From assembly GCA_951812575.1 (NCBI GenBank), contig OX638322.1, forward strand, positions 4,964,501-5,028,500: a DNA stretch of 64,000 nucleotides, read 5' to 3'. Of this stretch, positions 51,681-60,457 are shown piece after piece. The notes below the pieces were generated by a model, which searched no databases, had not been told where the DNA came from, and was given only the letters and a program-made list of their open reading frames with translations. Made by a program: the position numbers and the translations under genes. Numbering within the stretch: position 1 is the first letter of the stretch; the number at the start of each line of letters is the position of its first letter. This DNA is from Candidatus Binatia bacterium. GTDB taxonomy: Bacteria; Desulfobacterota; Binatia; Bin18.

Positions 51681-52673
51681 TTAAAAGGCCGCGCTCAGCC
51701 GTTCCTTGGGATACTCTGCCCCGACAACGTGTTCGATGGTGAGCGCCCGGACCATCTGATAGGTCCGCACCCGGAAAGCCGGGTCGCACGACATGCGGAT
51801 GTACATATCCTGCGGCTTGATGTCGTAGTCTTCGCGCAGCCATTCGAGCATATTCTGGGCCGCGTCGTACACGGCCTGCTCCATGGGTCGGTTAATGCCC
51901 ACCGCCACAATACTGTCGGGCTTGTCAATCCGCACGCAGGGCAGGCGTTTCTTCTTCACCACGCTACAGCTCAACTGCACGGTGGCACGGGTTTCGTCGG
52001 CAATCCCGGTAAACTCGGTGTCTCCCTGGCCGCCGTGAATATCGCCGATGTACAGCAGACCGCCCGGATTATAGGAGTTCAGATAGATCGTATGTCCGGC
52101 GCAAATATCGCGGCAATCGATATTACCACCAAAGGGCCCCTGGCCGAGGAGAGATGTGAAGACTTCCCGCTCCGGTGCGGTGGCCAGCGTGCCGCAAAAG
52201 GGCTGGAGGTCCCAGGTCAGCTTATCGGAATAGACGCCCTTGCCGTCACGGGTATAGCCACTCGGTCCGGGTAAATGCTCAATCACCTGTACCCGTGCCT
52301 GAGAACATTGCCCGTCAAACAGGGTCGAGTTGCCGTACGGACCAATACCCGGCAGGATGCCCGAAAAGCCGTAGCGCCAGGGATCGATAAAGTCGATATG
52401 CACGGCCAGCACGTCACCCGCCTCGCAGCCTTCTATATAAACCGGGCCAACGACGGGATTGTATTTGGGTGGATAGGCGACCGCGAGCGCGGCAACATGG
52501 GGATCATCCACGAACTGGTGGACAACGGGATTATCACTGGCGTCCTCGATCAAGCCCGACAGTGCATCCTCGGTCTCCACCTGGAAGACTTCACCAGCCT
52601 GGACCCGCAAGACGGGTTCGTCCCGGTTATCGAAGGCGAATTTGGTTACCTCGCCGCGTTGGATTTTTTGCAT
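51681..52673 (-). CDS. acetamidase/formamidase family amidase
   Basis: A 330-residue protein: DNRDEPVLRVQAGEVFQVETEDA, DVLAVHIDFIDPWRYGFSGILPGIGPYGNSTLF, PFGGNIDCRDICAGHTIYLNSYNPGGLLYIGDIHGGQGDTEFTG. It hydrolyses short amides to acids plus ammonia. GGAGGGCGGGC precedes the start at 52673. It is 16 bases upstream of the amidohydrolase, and gene order suggests both belong to one nitrogen-release route. Confidence 0.9.
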   Translation of the reverse strand: MQKIQRGEVTKFAFDNRDEPVLRVQAGEVFQVETEDALSGLIEDASDNPVVHQFVDDPHVAALAVAYPPKYNPVVGPVYIEGCEAGDVLAVHIDFIDPWRYGFSGILPGIGPYGNSTLFDGQCSQARVQVIEHLPGPSGYTRDGKGVYSDKLTWDLQPFCGTLATAPEREVFTSLLGQGPFGGNIDCRDICAGHTIYLNSYNPGGLLYIGDIHGGQGDTEFTGIADETRATVQLSCSVVKKKRLPCVRIDKPDSIVAVGINRPMEQAVYDAAQNMLEWLREDYDIKPQDMYIRMSCDPAFRVRTYQMVRALTIEHVVGAEYPKERLSAAF

Positions 52674-52815
52674 GCCCGCCCTCCTTATGGCTGTTCAGTA
52701 GCATCTCGCCGGGCTCAATTGTGACACCGGCCGCAACGCCCTGCAAGCGAACGAAGAACAAGCCTTGACACATTCGGTGAGAAAGAGGAAGACAGCAGGG
52801 GAAAAGGAGGCAGCC

Positions 52816-54126
52816 ATGAAAAAAGAAGCTATCTTTCCCGAGTCTCTTCCCTTGCCGCGCGTCGCGTACTCTCCTGCCGTTAAGGCCGGACCGTTTGTCT
52901 TTATCTCCGGACAAGTGGCCTCGGATTTCACAACCGGTATCCCACCAGAGGCGACTATCAATCCGAACTTCCCCCACCACGGCAGCAATATCGAACGCCA
53001 GACCCAGTATATTGCCAACAATCTGCGCGCCACGCTTGAGGCCGCCGGCTCCTCCCTGGAACAGTGTGTCTCATTCACGCTCTACCATACAGACGCACAT
53101 GAATTGCACGGCGCTTCCGAGGTCTTGCAGCAGACTTTTGGCTCAAGCGGTATCCCGCCGCATACCACCGTTCTCTTGGAAGAACTGCCCGTACCGGGCT
53201 GTACCTTGGAGGCCGATCTGGTGGGCTTTGTGTCCGAGACCGGCCAACGACCGGATGTTATTCAGGTCGAGGCCCTACCCCAGCCGGCCATACACGGGCT
53301 CAACGGCCAGGCCCTGTATCAGTACGGGGTAAAGGCCGGGGAGTTTATCTTTACTACGGGTATTACGGCCACCGACTTTTCAGCAGGGGTTGCGCCTCAA
53401 GCCCAGGTCGATCCCAACTTTCCCTATTATGCCGAGAGCGCCCGGTCGCAGACCGAATACATTCTTGAAGCACAGCAAGCAGTTCTTCAGGCTGCTGGTG
53501 CTTCGCTTGCAGACGTGGTCAAGGCGGAAGTCTATATGACGGACCTGCAGGACTTTTACCGCCTGGAACAAATCTGGAAACAGTATTTCCCCACCGACCC
53601 GCCCGCCCGGACCACCGTCCCGGTCAGCGACCTGGGTGTGCCGGGTCTGCGTATCGCCGTTAATCTGATCGCCTATGTCCCGCAGGACGGACCTGCCAAG
53701 CGCACCATTCGGACCGAGGCGGCTCCGATTCCTTTGGCCCATGAACCGCAAGCCGTTCAGGCCGGGCCCTTCCTCTTTTTCTCCGGCCAGATGGCCACCG
53801 ACTATCGCACCGGCGTGCCGGCTGAGGCGCAGGTTGACCCGAATTTTCCGTATTATTCGTCCGCCGCGGAAAAACAGGTGAACTATATCGTGAAAAACAT
53901 CGAGGCAATTTGCCGGGCGGCCGGTACCTCGCGTGACCAGTTGCTCCGCCGGCGCGGGTTTTATACGGACTTTGGCGAATTTTTTACTTCGTTTGTGACC
54001 TGGGCCGAATCCTTTCCGACCGACCCACCGGCAAGTACCACCGTCCGTATCCCCGGTCCGCTGCCGATTCCTGGCTGCAAGGTCGTGATCGATTTAATCG
54101 GACTGGTTCCGGACGAAAGCACATAA
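52816..54126 (+). CDS. fusion of three RidA domains
   Basis: A 436-residue protein with three YjgF/YER057c/UK114 domains (about residues 1-140, 145-285, 290-436). The start is at 52816 (MKKEAIFPESLPLPRV) after AAAAGGAGG; upstream in-frame residues are not RidA-like. Each shows FxSGQ/FTTG..A, VDPNFP, and PxGCxxxxDLIG-type segments. Of the three active-site positions normally holding Arg (PARTTV), the first is PHTTV, the second keeps PARTTV, and the third is PASTTV, so only the middle domain keeps the catalytic arginine. RidA deaminates reactive enamines/imines from amine oxidation. Confidence 0.88.
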   Translation: MKKEAIFPESLPLPRVAYSPAVKAGPFVFISGQVASDFTTGIPPEATINPNFPHHGSNIERQTQYIANNLRATLEAAGSSLEQCVSFTLYHTDAHELHGASEVLQQTFGSSGIPPHTTVLLEELPVPGCTLEADLVGFVSETGQRPDVIQVEALPQPAIHGLNGQALYQYGVKAGEFIFTTGITATDFSAGVAPQAQVDPNFPYYAESARSQTEYILEAQQAVLQAAGASLADVVKAEVYMTDLQDFYRLEQIWKQYFPTDPPARTTVPVSDLGVPGLRIAVNLIAYVPQDGPAKRTIRTEAAPIPLAHEPQAVQAGPFLFFSGQMATDYRTGVPAEAQVDPNFPYYSSAAEKQVNYIVKNIEAICRAAGTSRDQLLRRRGFYTDFGEFFTSFVTWAESFPTDPPASTTVRIPGPLPIPGCKVVIDLIGLVPDEST

Positions 54127-54175
54127 AAAGGCTTTACCCGCCCGCCGGGCCGCTCTCTTCGCCCATTAGGGAAGA

Positions 54176-54264
54176 ACCCACCCCGGCCCTTCGGGCCACC
54201 CCGCCGAGGAGGGGAGTAACACACATCCCCTCTCGGGAGGGGTGGCCGCAGGCCGGGGTGGGTC
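54176..54264. repeat. long imperfect inverted repeat
   Basis: Arms of about 38 bases, ACCCACCCCGGCCC...GAGGAGGGGA and TCCCCTCTCGGGAGGGG...GGGTGGGT, are nearly complementary around a short loop (GTAACACACA). It lies between convergent genes, and partial copies of the motif (CTCGGGAGGGG) appear near 61618. It is probably a dispersed repeat with terminator-like potential. Confidence 0.65.
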
Positions 54265-54296
54265 CCTTTTCGTACCACACGTCCGAGGAGAGATTT

Positions 54297-54797
54297 TCAC
54301 TCCTTCGGCGTCTTCTCCCCTTCATACCACCACGGCCGGACTTTGAACTTCTCTCCACCCCAGCCCTCATGCAGCGGGACCATGAAGTCCGTACCAATGA
54401 CTTTCTCCGTAAATTTCCACTCCCCTTCAACACGGAGCAGCCGGTCTTCGTAAAATCCGGCAACCACAACAGATTCGCCCTTCAGATCGCCGACCGCATC
54501 AAAATAGCTTTTTGAAAACGCCCGGTCACCGTCAAGGGTGATGACCTGGTTATGAATGAGATGCCGTAAGACCCCGAGACGATGGCGCATATAGCGTCCG
54601 TACCAGCGCTCGACGGCGGCGCGTCCCTCTCGGCGTCGGCCCGGAGGGCTGACGATCAGGTCACACGAATCGTGAAACAGCGCCATCACGTCTTGAAATT
54701 CCCCCCGGTCCACGGCCCAACAATAGCGATGGACCAACTCGCGTATGGCTTCTTTTTCAACAAGCTCCCGCAGCAGACGGTCTGACTCTTGCCCCAT
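54297..54797 (-). CDS. SnoaL/NTF2-like protein
   Basis: A 166-residue NTF2-like fold (MGQESDRLLRELVEKEAIRELVHRYCWAVDRGEFQDVMALFHDSCDL...). HRYCWAVDRG and the strand VSPPGRRREGRAAVERWYGRYMRHRLGVLRHLIHN are the usual landmarks. Members act as isomerases, hydrolases, or accessory proteins to ring-hydroxylating oxygenases. The conserved segment LRVEGEWKFTEKVIGTDF follows. The role is not predictable. Confidence 0.75.
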   Translation of the reverse strand: MGQESDRLLRELVEKEAIRELVHRYCWAVDRGEFQDVMALFHDSCDLIVSPPGRRREGRAAVERWYGRYMRHRLGVLRHLIHNQVITLDGDRAFSKSYFDAVGDLKGESVVVAGFYEDRLLRVEGEWKFTEKVIGTDFMVPLHEGWGGEKFKVRPWWYEGEKTPKE

Positions 54798-54899
54798 GCG
54801 TGCCTCCTTATTGACCCGTCCGTTTACCTATCACGAGAGAAAAGGCCCAAATCCCTCCCGTTGAGCCCGGCGGAATGAGAGAAGAAGCCGGGGGATGTG

Positions 54900-56132
54900 C
54901 TACACCGCCTTCACCGTCAGCTGGAGCGGATACTGGTGGAGCGAGCTCGCGCCTTGCGGTGTCACCCGATTCATATCCCCAATGAAGAACCCACACTGCA
55001 TATCACGTGTGACGGGATTGGGTTCAATGACAATGAGCTGATTCTCTTGAAAAGGAACGTCAAGATCGACCGCCCAGCACGGGTCACCCGGAACAGAAGC
55101 ATAGGGTGGGTTGATCACCTGGGTATAGCCATGGATCACCGGACACTGAACCGTATACCCTTCGTCGAGAATACGCCGAGACAGCGTAAACACGTCCCTC
55201 GGCGTATTGCCAACCTTCACAACTTTTTGGACCTCCGAGTACAGCGTTATCGCTAATTCCTCTAATTTTTTGAGCTGAGGCGGGGGTTCTCCCAAAGCAA
55301 CCGGACGGATGAGCTGCCCCGGATAACCATAATACGTCCCCGTGGTCTCGGTCAGAATCAGATCTCCGGGCTGAATCGTTCGGGTAGACCCTCCCGCTAC
55401 CCACCAGGAGTAGGGAATAGACGGCTGAGCCATTGGGGTGGAAGCAAGAGCCGCCCCATACAGAGAGCCACCCAACTTGAGATATGTTCCATGCAGCGTG
55501 GCGATGATCTCAGAATCTTTCATGCCCGGCTCGACCGTATCAACGACAGCACGAAAGGCACGGTCGCACAGTTCCGCGCCCTTTTGATACCATTCGATTT
55601 CTTCCGGACTGGCGCACAGCCGGATCTGATACATCAAGTCCTGAGCTTCGACAAAGGTCGCTTCAGGGAGGGCATCGTGCAGGAAGAGCCAGAGGTCGTG
55701 GGGCACCCGGTCAGCAATACCCACTGTTCCCGTTTCCAGCCCGCCCTCTTTCAGCCGCTCCACGAGCGCTTGGTGGTTCACTCCGGCTCCCCAGCGAACG
55801 TCCCGGATGCCCGACTGCGCAGCCGCCTGCGGCAGGAACGAATAGAGACTCGCAAATAAGGTCGGCTCCTGGTCTAACGGAAAGACAACGGCTCCATAGG
55901 CAATATCGATATAATTGCCGACATAGATGAGATTCGCGCTAAAGACATACCCGTTGCTGAACATGAGCAGGCAGTCGATGCCACGGTCAGCCATCGCAGT
56001 GCGGATTGCTGCATAGCGACGCTGGTACTCCGCCGCCGAAAACCTGGGCCAGTGACTCTGATTCTCGGCGCGAATCCGAGCGTACAAAGCTTCGGCATTT
56101 TCAATACCAGGAGGCTGTAAAGTATGCGCCAT
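54900..56132 (-). CDS. M24-fold (creatinase/aminopeptidase P-like) hydrolase
   Basis: A 410-residue pita-bread-fold protein: N-terminal MAHTLQPPGIENAEALYARIRAENQSHWPRFSAAEYQRRYAAIRTAMADRGIDCLLMF, then the M24 domain (VDTVEPGMKDSEIIATLHGTYLKLGG). The usual two-metal ligands look degenerate: the first Asp position reads LTETTG and the second YPGQLIRP, while VIHGYTQ and VIEPNPVTRD remain. Creatinase has this fold without metal. Its place among amidohydrolases suits hydrolysis of a C-N bond in a small compound, but that is inference. Confidence 0.8.
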   Translation of the reverse strand: MAHTLQPPGIENAEALYARIRAENQSHWPRFSAAEYQRRYAAIRTAMADRGIDCLLMFSNGYVFSANLIYVGNYIDIAYGAVVFPLDQEPTLFASLYSFLPQAAAQSGIRDVRWGAGVNHQALVERLKEGGLETGTVGIADRVPHDLWLFLHDALPEATFVEAQDLMYQIRLCASPEEIEWYQKGAELCDRAFRAVVDTVEPGMKDSEIIATLHGTYLKLGGSLYGAALASTPMAQPSIPYSWWVAGGSTRTIQPGDLILTETTGTYYGYPGQLIRPVALGEPPPQLKKLEELAITLYSEVQKVVKVGNTPRDVFTLSRRILDEGYTVQCPVIHGYTQVINPPYASVPGDPCWAVDLDVPFQENQLIVIEPNPVTRDMQCGFFIGDMNRVTPQGASSLHQYPLQLTVKAV

Positions 56133-56181
56133 CGTCCCGCTTTCGATTTTCGCTCTTTCTCGCTCCTACCTGCTCCCACTT

Positions 56182-57315
56182 TTAATCAAAATGATAAATC
56201 CGGGCGGTATTCCCCCCGACAATTTTCGCCTTTTCCTCTTCGCTACAGTCCGCCAGGATGGTCTCAAGCACCTGGCGTGAGTTGGGGAAGGTACACTCCG
56301 GATGGGGGTAGTCCGAGCCCCACAGGATGTTATCCACACCGATGAGATCGCGGTCCCGGATGCCGAGGGCGTCTTCCTGAAAACTGAGGAAGACGTTCCG
56401 CCGGAAATAGTCGCTCGGCAGCATATTTTCCTTGAATTTCTGCCGGCCTCCGGTTGCCGGACGTTGAATGAAATTATAGTCCATCCGTTCCAGGAAATGC
56501 GGCACCCAGGCCAACTCCTGCTCGACCGACCCGATCTGGAGGTTCGGATAGCGCTCGAACACGCCGCTGAAAATAATATGCGACAGCGACATGCGCACCC
56601 AGTAATCGACATTGGTCAGAAAGGCGGTGCTGACCGCTTCCAGATCGACCAGGGGCGAGTTTGGAGCGGGCCGGTTGGTCGCAATATGCAGGCTCAGCGG
56701 GAGGCCCAAATCCTGGGCCGCGGCCCACAGCGGTTCGTACTCGGGGGAATCATAGCTATGTCCCTCCAACGGGTAGACTGTGATCATTGCGCCGCACAAC
56801 CCCAGCTTGGCGCAGCGCTCCAACTCCCTGACACTCTCCGCGACATCGTCAACATTCAGCATGGCGATGCCCTTGATCCGCTGCGGGAAGGGCTGGCAGA
56901 ACTCGGCCAGCCAGTCGTTATAGGCCCGGCACAAGACGGTCAGGAGCGCGCTATCCGGAATGCTGTACAGCAGCAGTCCCTGCGTCGGGTAGAGCACGTC
57001 GGCATCAATGCCGTCCAGGTCCAGGTCTTTGAGATGTTCCTCGGGGAGATAGGCTCCGGGCCGGACGTTTTCCATGACGTCGCCAAACCTCATCGAGTCC
57101 CGCTCTTCGGGCACAAACCGCTTGCCGGCCTGTGAGCCGCCGGACCCCCCGCTGACCCCTTTCACCCCGTCGCAGACCCACCAATCGGTATTGTCTTCCT
57201 CACGGCGGACGACATGCGGAGCCCGACCTCTGAACCGCGCCTCGACCCGACTGGTCCATAAATCCGACGGCTCGAACACATGACTATCGGATGAAATCAC
57301 TTTGTACTCAGCCAT
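56182..57315 (-). CDS. amidohydrolase-2 family metal hydrolase
   Basis: A 377-residue TIM-barrel protein: MAEYKVISSDSHVFEPSDLW (DSH metal motif), LPLSLHIATNRP, VDYWVRMSLSHIIFSGVFERYPNLQIGSVE, WGSDYPHPECTFP. The pattern is that of the ACMS-decarboxylase/2-pyrone-4,6-dicarboxylase-like amidohydrolases, many of which decarboxylate or hydrolyse ring-cleavage products. TAGGAGGGTGC precedes the start. It sits between the M24 hydrolase and the DAO-type oxidase, same strand. Confidence 0.88.
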   Translation of the reverse strand: MAEYKVISSDSHVFEPSDLWTSRVEARFRGRAPHVVRREEDNTDWWVCDGVKGVSGGSGGSQAGKRFVPEERDSMRFGDVMENVRPGAYLPEEHLKDLDLDGIDADVLYPTQGLLLYSIPDSALLTVLCRAYNDWLAEFCQPFPQRIKGIAMLNVDDVAESVRELERCAKLGLCGAMITVYPLEGHSYDSPEYEPLWAAAQDLGLPLSLHIATNRPAPNSPLVDLEAVSTAFLTNVDYWVRMSLSHIIFSGVFERYPNLQIGSVEQELAWVPHFLERMDYNFIQRPATGGRQKFKENMLPSDYFRRNVFLSFQEDALGIRDRDLIGVDNILWGSDYPHPECTFPNSRQVLETILADCSEEEKAKIVGGNTARIYHFD

Positions 57316-57336
57316 ACTGCACCCTCCTAAAAGTAT

Positions 57337-58521
57337 TTAGATCACATTGAGTTCTTGCAGCGGTCGGCCCGCAATGACGCGTTCAAACCCGAGCGGCGTG
57401 ATGTCAATCGTCTGGTATGCGCCATGCACGATCAACTCGGCAATACCCCGCCCCACAGCGGGAGCCTGCTGGACCCCGTGGCCGGAGAAGCCGTTGGCAA
57501 AAAGAAGATTTTTCAGCACGGGATGCCGACCCACAATGGCGTTCTGGTCGAGGGTGTTATAGGCGTAGTGCCCGCTCCAGGCGTTGACCCGCTTGATCGC
57601 TTCAAAAACAGGGACGCGATGCGCCAGGGCCGACCAGACAATCTCATCGAACAGCTGGTACTCAACCCGGAAATCTTCTGTCGGGGGGTCCTGGTCTGCC
57701 GGCGGAGACACCCCGCACACGAAGTACTGGCCTTCGGGCCGAAAATAGACGCCGGAGACATCCACGACCAAGGGGCAGGATTGCAGCGCGCCGGCCTGGC
57801 GGCAATCGAACACGAACACACACCGTTTCCGACTTTCGACCGGCAGCTCGATATCGGCCATACGAGCGATCTTCCCGGCGGCCGGACCGGCAGCATTCAC
57901 AAGTTCCCCACACGAAAAGACCCGTCCGTCGGCGAGTTGTACGGACTCCAGACGCTGCCGCGCAACATGCAATCCAACGACCTCGCCGGTGAGAAACTCG
58001 GCGCCCCGTGCTACGGCCGTGTTGCGGATCGCGTACAGCAGGCTATGGGCATCAAACCAGCCTTCCCCGGACAGCCCGAGGCAACCGGCAGCCAGGTCCG
58101 AGGTTGCGAGCCACGGGAAACGCGCCTGCAATTCGGCAGGACCCAGCAGACAGACATCCGCGCCCTGCCGGGTTTGGACCCGCGCGTTGTGGTCGAGAAC
58201 GGCTTTCCCTTGCTCGCTCGCCAGCAACAGATAGCCCGCCTCCCGAAAGCTAACCTCGACATCCGCCCCCAGGCGGTCTTTGACGGTCCGCAGGAACTCT
58301 ACCCCAAACTGAGACAGGTGAATATTCACCGGAGTCGAGAATTGCTGCCGAATCGAGGCTAAAGAGCGCGTCGTTGAACAGTACTGGTAGGAGGGATCTT
58401 TTTCGATGACGAGCACGCGGCCCTGAAAGCTCTCGTCCGCTGTGAGAAAATAGGCGACGGCGCTGCCAATAATGGCTCCACCAACAATGACGACATCGTA
58501 CCCGGCACTCCGCTTCGCCAT
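57337..58521 (-). CDS. FAD-dependent amine/amino-acid oxidase (DAO family)
   Basis: A 394-residue protein, starting at 58521 (MAKRSAGYDVVIVGGAIIGSAVAYFL). GGAIIGSA is the FAD dinucleotide motif. TRSLASIRQQFSTPVNIHLSQFGVEFL and NAFVGRHPVLKNLLFANGFSGHGVQQAPAVGRGIAEL-like segments match glycine oxidase/sarcosine oxidase-type DAO proteins. It oxidises a secondary or primary amine and releases an imine. It lies 22 bases downstream of the amidohydrolase stop on the same strand's 5' side; the cluster order suggests a shared pathway. Confidence 0.88.
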   Translation of the reverse strand: MAKRSAGYDVVIVGGAIIGSAVAYFLTADESFQGRVLVIEKDPSYQYCSTTRSLASIRQQFSTPVNIHLSQFGVEFLRTVKDRLGADVEVSFREAGYLLLASEQGKAVLDHNARVQTRQGADVCLLGPAELQARFPWLATSDLAAGCLGLSGEGWFDAHSLLYAIRNTAVARGAEFLTGEVVGLHVARQRLESVQLADGRVFSCGELVNAAGPAAGKIARMADIELPVESRKRCVFVFDCRQAGALQSCPLVVDVSGVYFRPEGQYFVCGVSPPADQDPPTEDFRVEYQLFDEIVWSALAHRVPVFEAIKRVNAWSGHYAYNTLDQNAIVGRHPVLKNLLFANGFSGHGVQQAPAVGRGIAELIVHGAYQTIDITPLGFERVIAGRPLQELNVI

Positions 58522-58594
58522 AGCTCGCCCCAGGTTTATAGGACGTTCGTGCCGCCGTGAGACCGTGTGGGTCAGGACATGGGACAGGATTCGG

Positions 58595-59500
58595 CTACGT
58601 CGCTTCCATCTCGGCCTCGGCGGCAATTTTTTCCAAGATGGCAGCCATCTCGCTAGGCTCGGACACAAACGACGGAAAGTCAAGGATCAGCCGGCTCACG
58701 CCCAGGCGTTCCCAGCCCGGCAGGTCTTTGAGGACACCCTCGGCCGTACCGGCGATAATCACCGCGGTAATCTCTATGGTCGAGAAGTCACGACCCGCCT
58801 CATCACACATCTGTTTGAGCGTCTGCAAATCCTTGTCCAGGTCGCCTTCGGTGCTATACACGTCGTCGGGATGCTCGGAGACGACCTGCCAGCCGTCAGC
58901 CATGCTCACCACACGGCGGAGGCCGGCCCGCCCTCGCCCGCCGATCGTAATCGGTGGGTGCGGCTTTTGTAGCGGCTGAGGCCGACACTGGACATCCGTA
59001 AACCGGTGATACTCACCCTCAAAGCGCGGCTCCTCGGCCGTCCAGAGTTCTTTCCAGATGCGAATATGCTCGTCCGTGCGCGTCCAGCGTTTGGCAAACG
59101 GGACCTCCAGGGCCTGGAACTCCTCTTCCAACCAGCCGCTGCCCACGCCGACAATCAGGCGGCCATTTGACAGCACATCCAACGAGGCCAGCATCTTGCC
59201 CGTCACCACCGGATGCCGGTACGGCGCCACGATTACGGTAAACCCCAGCCGCACCCGACGGGTGCAGGCCGCCACAAACGACAGCACGGTAAACGGCTCC
59301 AGATGGGCGCCCTTGGGATCAGCGATGTAACGACCCGACTTGCTATAGGGGTACGGGGTATCGATCTTGGTCGGCATGATAACGTGGTCGGGTGCCCAGA
59401 TCGACTCGAAGCCACGCTCTTCGGCAAGTTGGGCCATGGCCAGCATGTTCTCATGGGTCGCCATCGCGCCAAATGCGGGCAGCATAAAACCGATTTTCAT
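58595..59500 (-). CDS. LLM class F420-dependent-type oxidoreductase
   Basis: A 301-residue LLM enzyme: MKIGFMLPAFGAMATHENMLAMAQLAEERGFESIWAPDHVIMP, then RHPVVTGKMLASLDVLSNGRLIVGVGSGWLEEEFQALEVPF, PITIGGRGRAGLRRVVSMADGW. It belongs to the short F420-type group. It ends just before the DAO oxidase start on the same strand, with a 73-base gap, so the two may form an operon. Confidence 0.9.
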   Translation of the reverse strand: MKIGFMLPAFGAMATHENMLAMAQLAEERGFESIWAPDHVIMPTKIDTPYPYSKSGRYIADPKGAHLEPFTVLSFVAACTRRVRLGFTVIVAPYRHPVVTGKMLASLDVLSNGRLIVGVGSGWLEEEFQALEVPFAKRWTRTDEHIRIWKELWTAEEPRFEGEYHRFTDVQCRPQPLQKPHPPITIGGRGRAGLRRVVSMADGWQVVSEHPDDVYSTEGDLDKDLQTLKQMCDEAGRDFSTIEITAVIIAGTAEGVLKDLPGWERLGVSRLILDFPSFVSEPSEMAAILEKIAAEAEMEAT

Positions 59501-59542
59501 GAGATTTCCCTTAACGTCGAGTGAAAATCCGCAATCTGTCTG

Positions 59543-59932
59543 TCATGCGTGCGCTGTAGCTCGGCGCGGCATGAGTACGGCTAGAATCAGCGCCATGATA
59601 AACAGGGCCGGTATATCACCAAGCAAATTCGCCCGCTCCATTGGATCGACAAGCGCCTGGACCGCCATAATAACAGCATGGACCACGCTTGACCAAACAG
59701 TAAACCAGAGGAGACTGCGATGTTCAGCAGGCTTCCGCGAGGCGAGCAGTAGGAAGACGCCCAAGGTCGCATAGACGCCCATGATCATTTGCTCGTACTC
59801 GTGCTGACGCGGCTCCCACGCCCAGCCGGAAGGCCAGAGAATATTCATGAGAGGATAGACACCAAAAATAAACATCAGCCCTATGACAATCAGGGCCACG
59901 CGAAGATATTTTTCCCGTACGGTGTCGTCCAT
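59543..59932 (-). CDS. small integral membrane protein (DUF6632-like)
   Basis: A 129-residue protein with four predicted transmembrane helices; MDDTVREKYLRVALIVIGLMFIFGVYPLMNILWPSGWAW and the pattern EQMIMGVYATLGVFLLLASRKP, then WSSVVHAVIMAVQALVDP resemble DUF6632. Function unknown. It is on the same strand as the LLM gene, 42 bases upstream of it. Confidence 0.6.
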   Translation of the reverse strand: MDDTVREKYLRVALIVIGLMFIFGVYPLMNILWPSGWAWEPRQHEYEQMIMGVYATLGVFLLLASRKPAEHRSLLWFTVWSSVVHAVIMAVQALVDPMERANLLGDIPALFIMALILAVLMPRRATAHA

Positions 59933-60091
59933 ACCCTCCCTCTTTTTTATCTGTAGGCAGACGTATTTGCCTCTATACCACTTCTCGCATAGATGAAAAC
60001 CCTGTTCATGAGGTCGCTTGCCTCAAGGCATGACTCGTGCTTTGGTCGGGAGCACGGATTACTATTCATTCACACAAAGGAGAACGAGCGT

Positions 60092-60385
60092 ATGAGTACA
60101 ATGGTCTTGATCGAGTTGTCAGTAAAACCGGAGTCGGTTGATGGTATGAAGGCACTGATGAAGGAGTTATTGCCTGATACGCGGGCGTATGATGGCTGCC
60201 AGAGTGTTGATTTTTATGACAACACCGAGACCAAAGGCAGCATGGTCTTGTATGAACTATGGGACTCTCGCGGCCATCAGGAGCGCTATTTACAGTGGCG
60301 CTCGGAAACCGGCACCCTGGATCGCCTCGGAGCGCTGGTCGCCGCCCCGCCCAAAATTCAGTATTTCGACAAGGTGGACGCGTAG
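60092..60385 (+). CDS. ABM-type small monooxygenase-like protein
   Basis: A 97-residue dimeric alpha-beta barrel protein, starting at 60092 (MSTMVLIELSVKPESVDGMKALMKELLPDTRAYDGCQSVDFYDN). Matches the quinol monooxygenase/antibiotic biosynthesis monooxygenase (YgiN-like) pattern; ELWDSRGHQERYLQW is the typical ending strand-helix. AAAGGAGAACGAGC precedes it. Upstream sequence 59933-60091 has no gene visible. Confidence 0.8.
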   Translation: MSTMVLIELSVKPESVDGMKALMKELLPDTRAYDGCQSVDFYDNTETKGSMVLYELWDSRGHQERYLQWRSETGTLDRLGALVAAPPKIQYFDKVDA

Positions 60386-60457
60386 AGCGCTCTTACCTGC
60401 GTCTGTTTCGTAGGCAACGCTTCCTTTCAATCCCTGGGGGTGCGGGGAGGAATAGCT

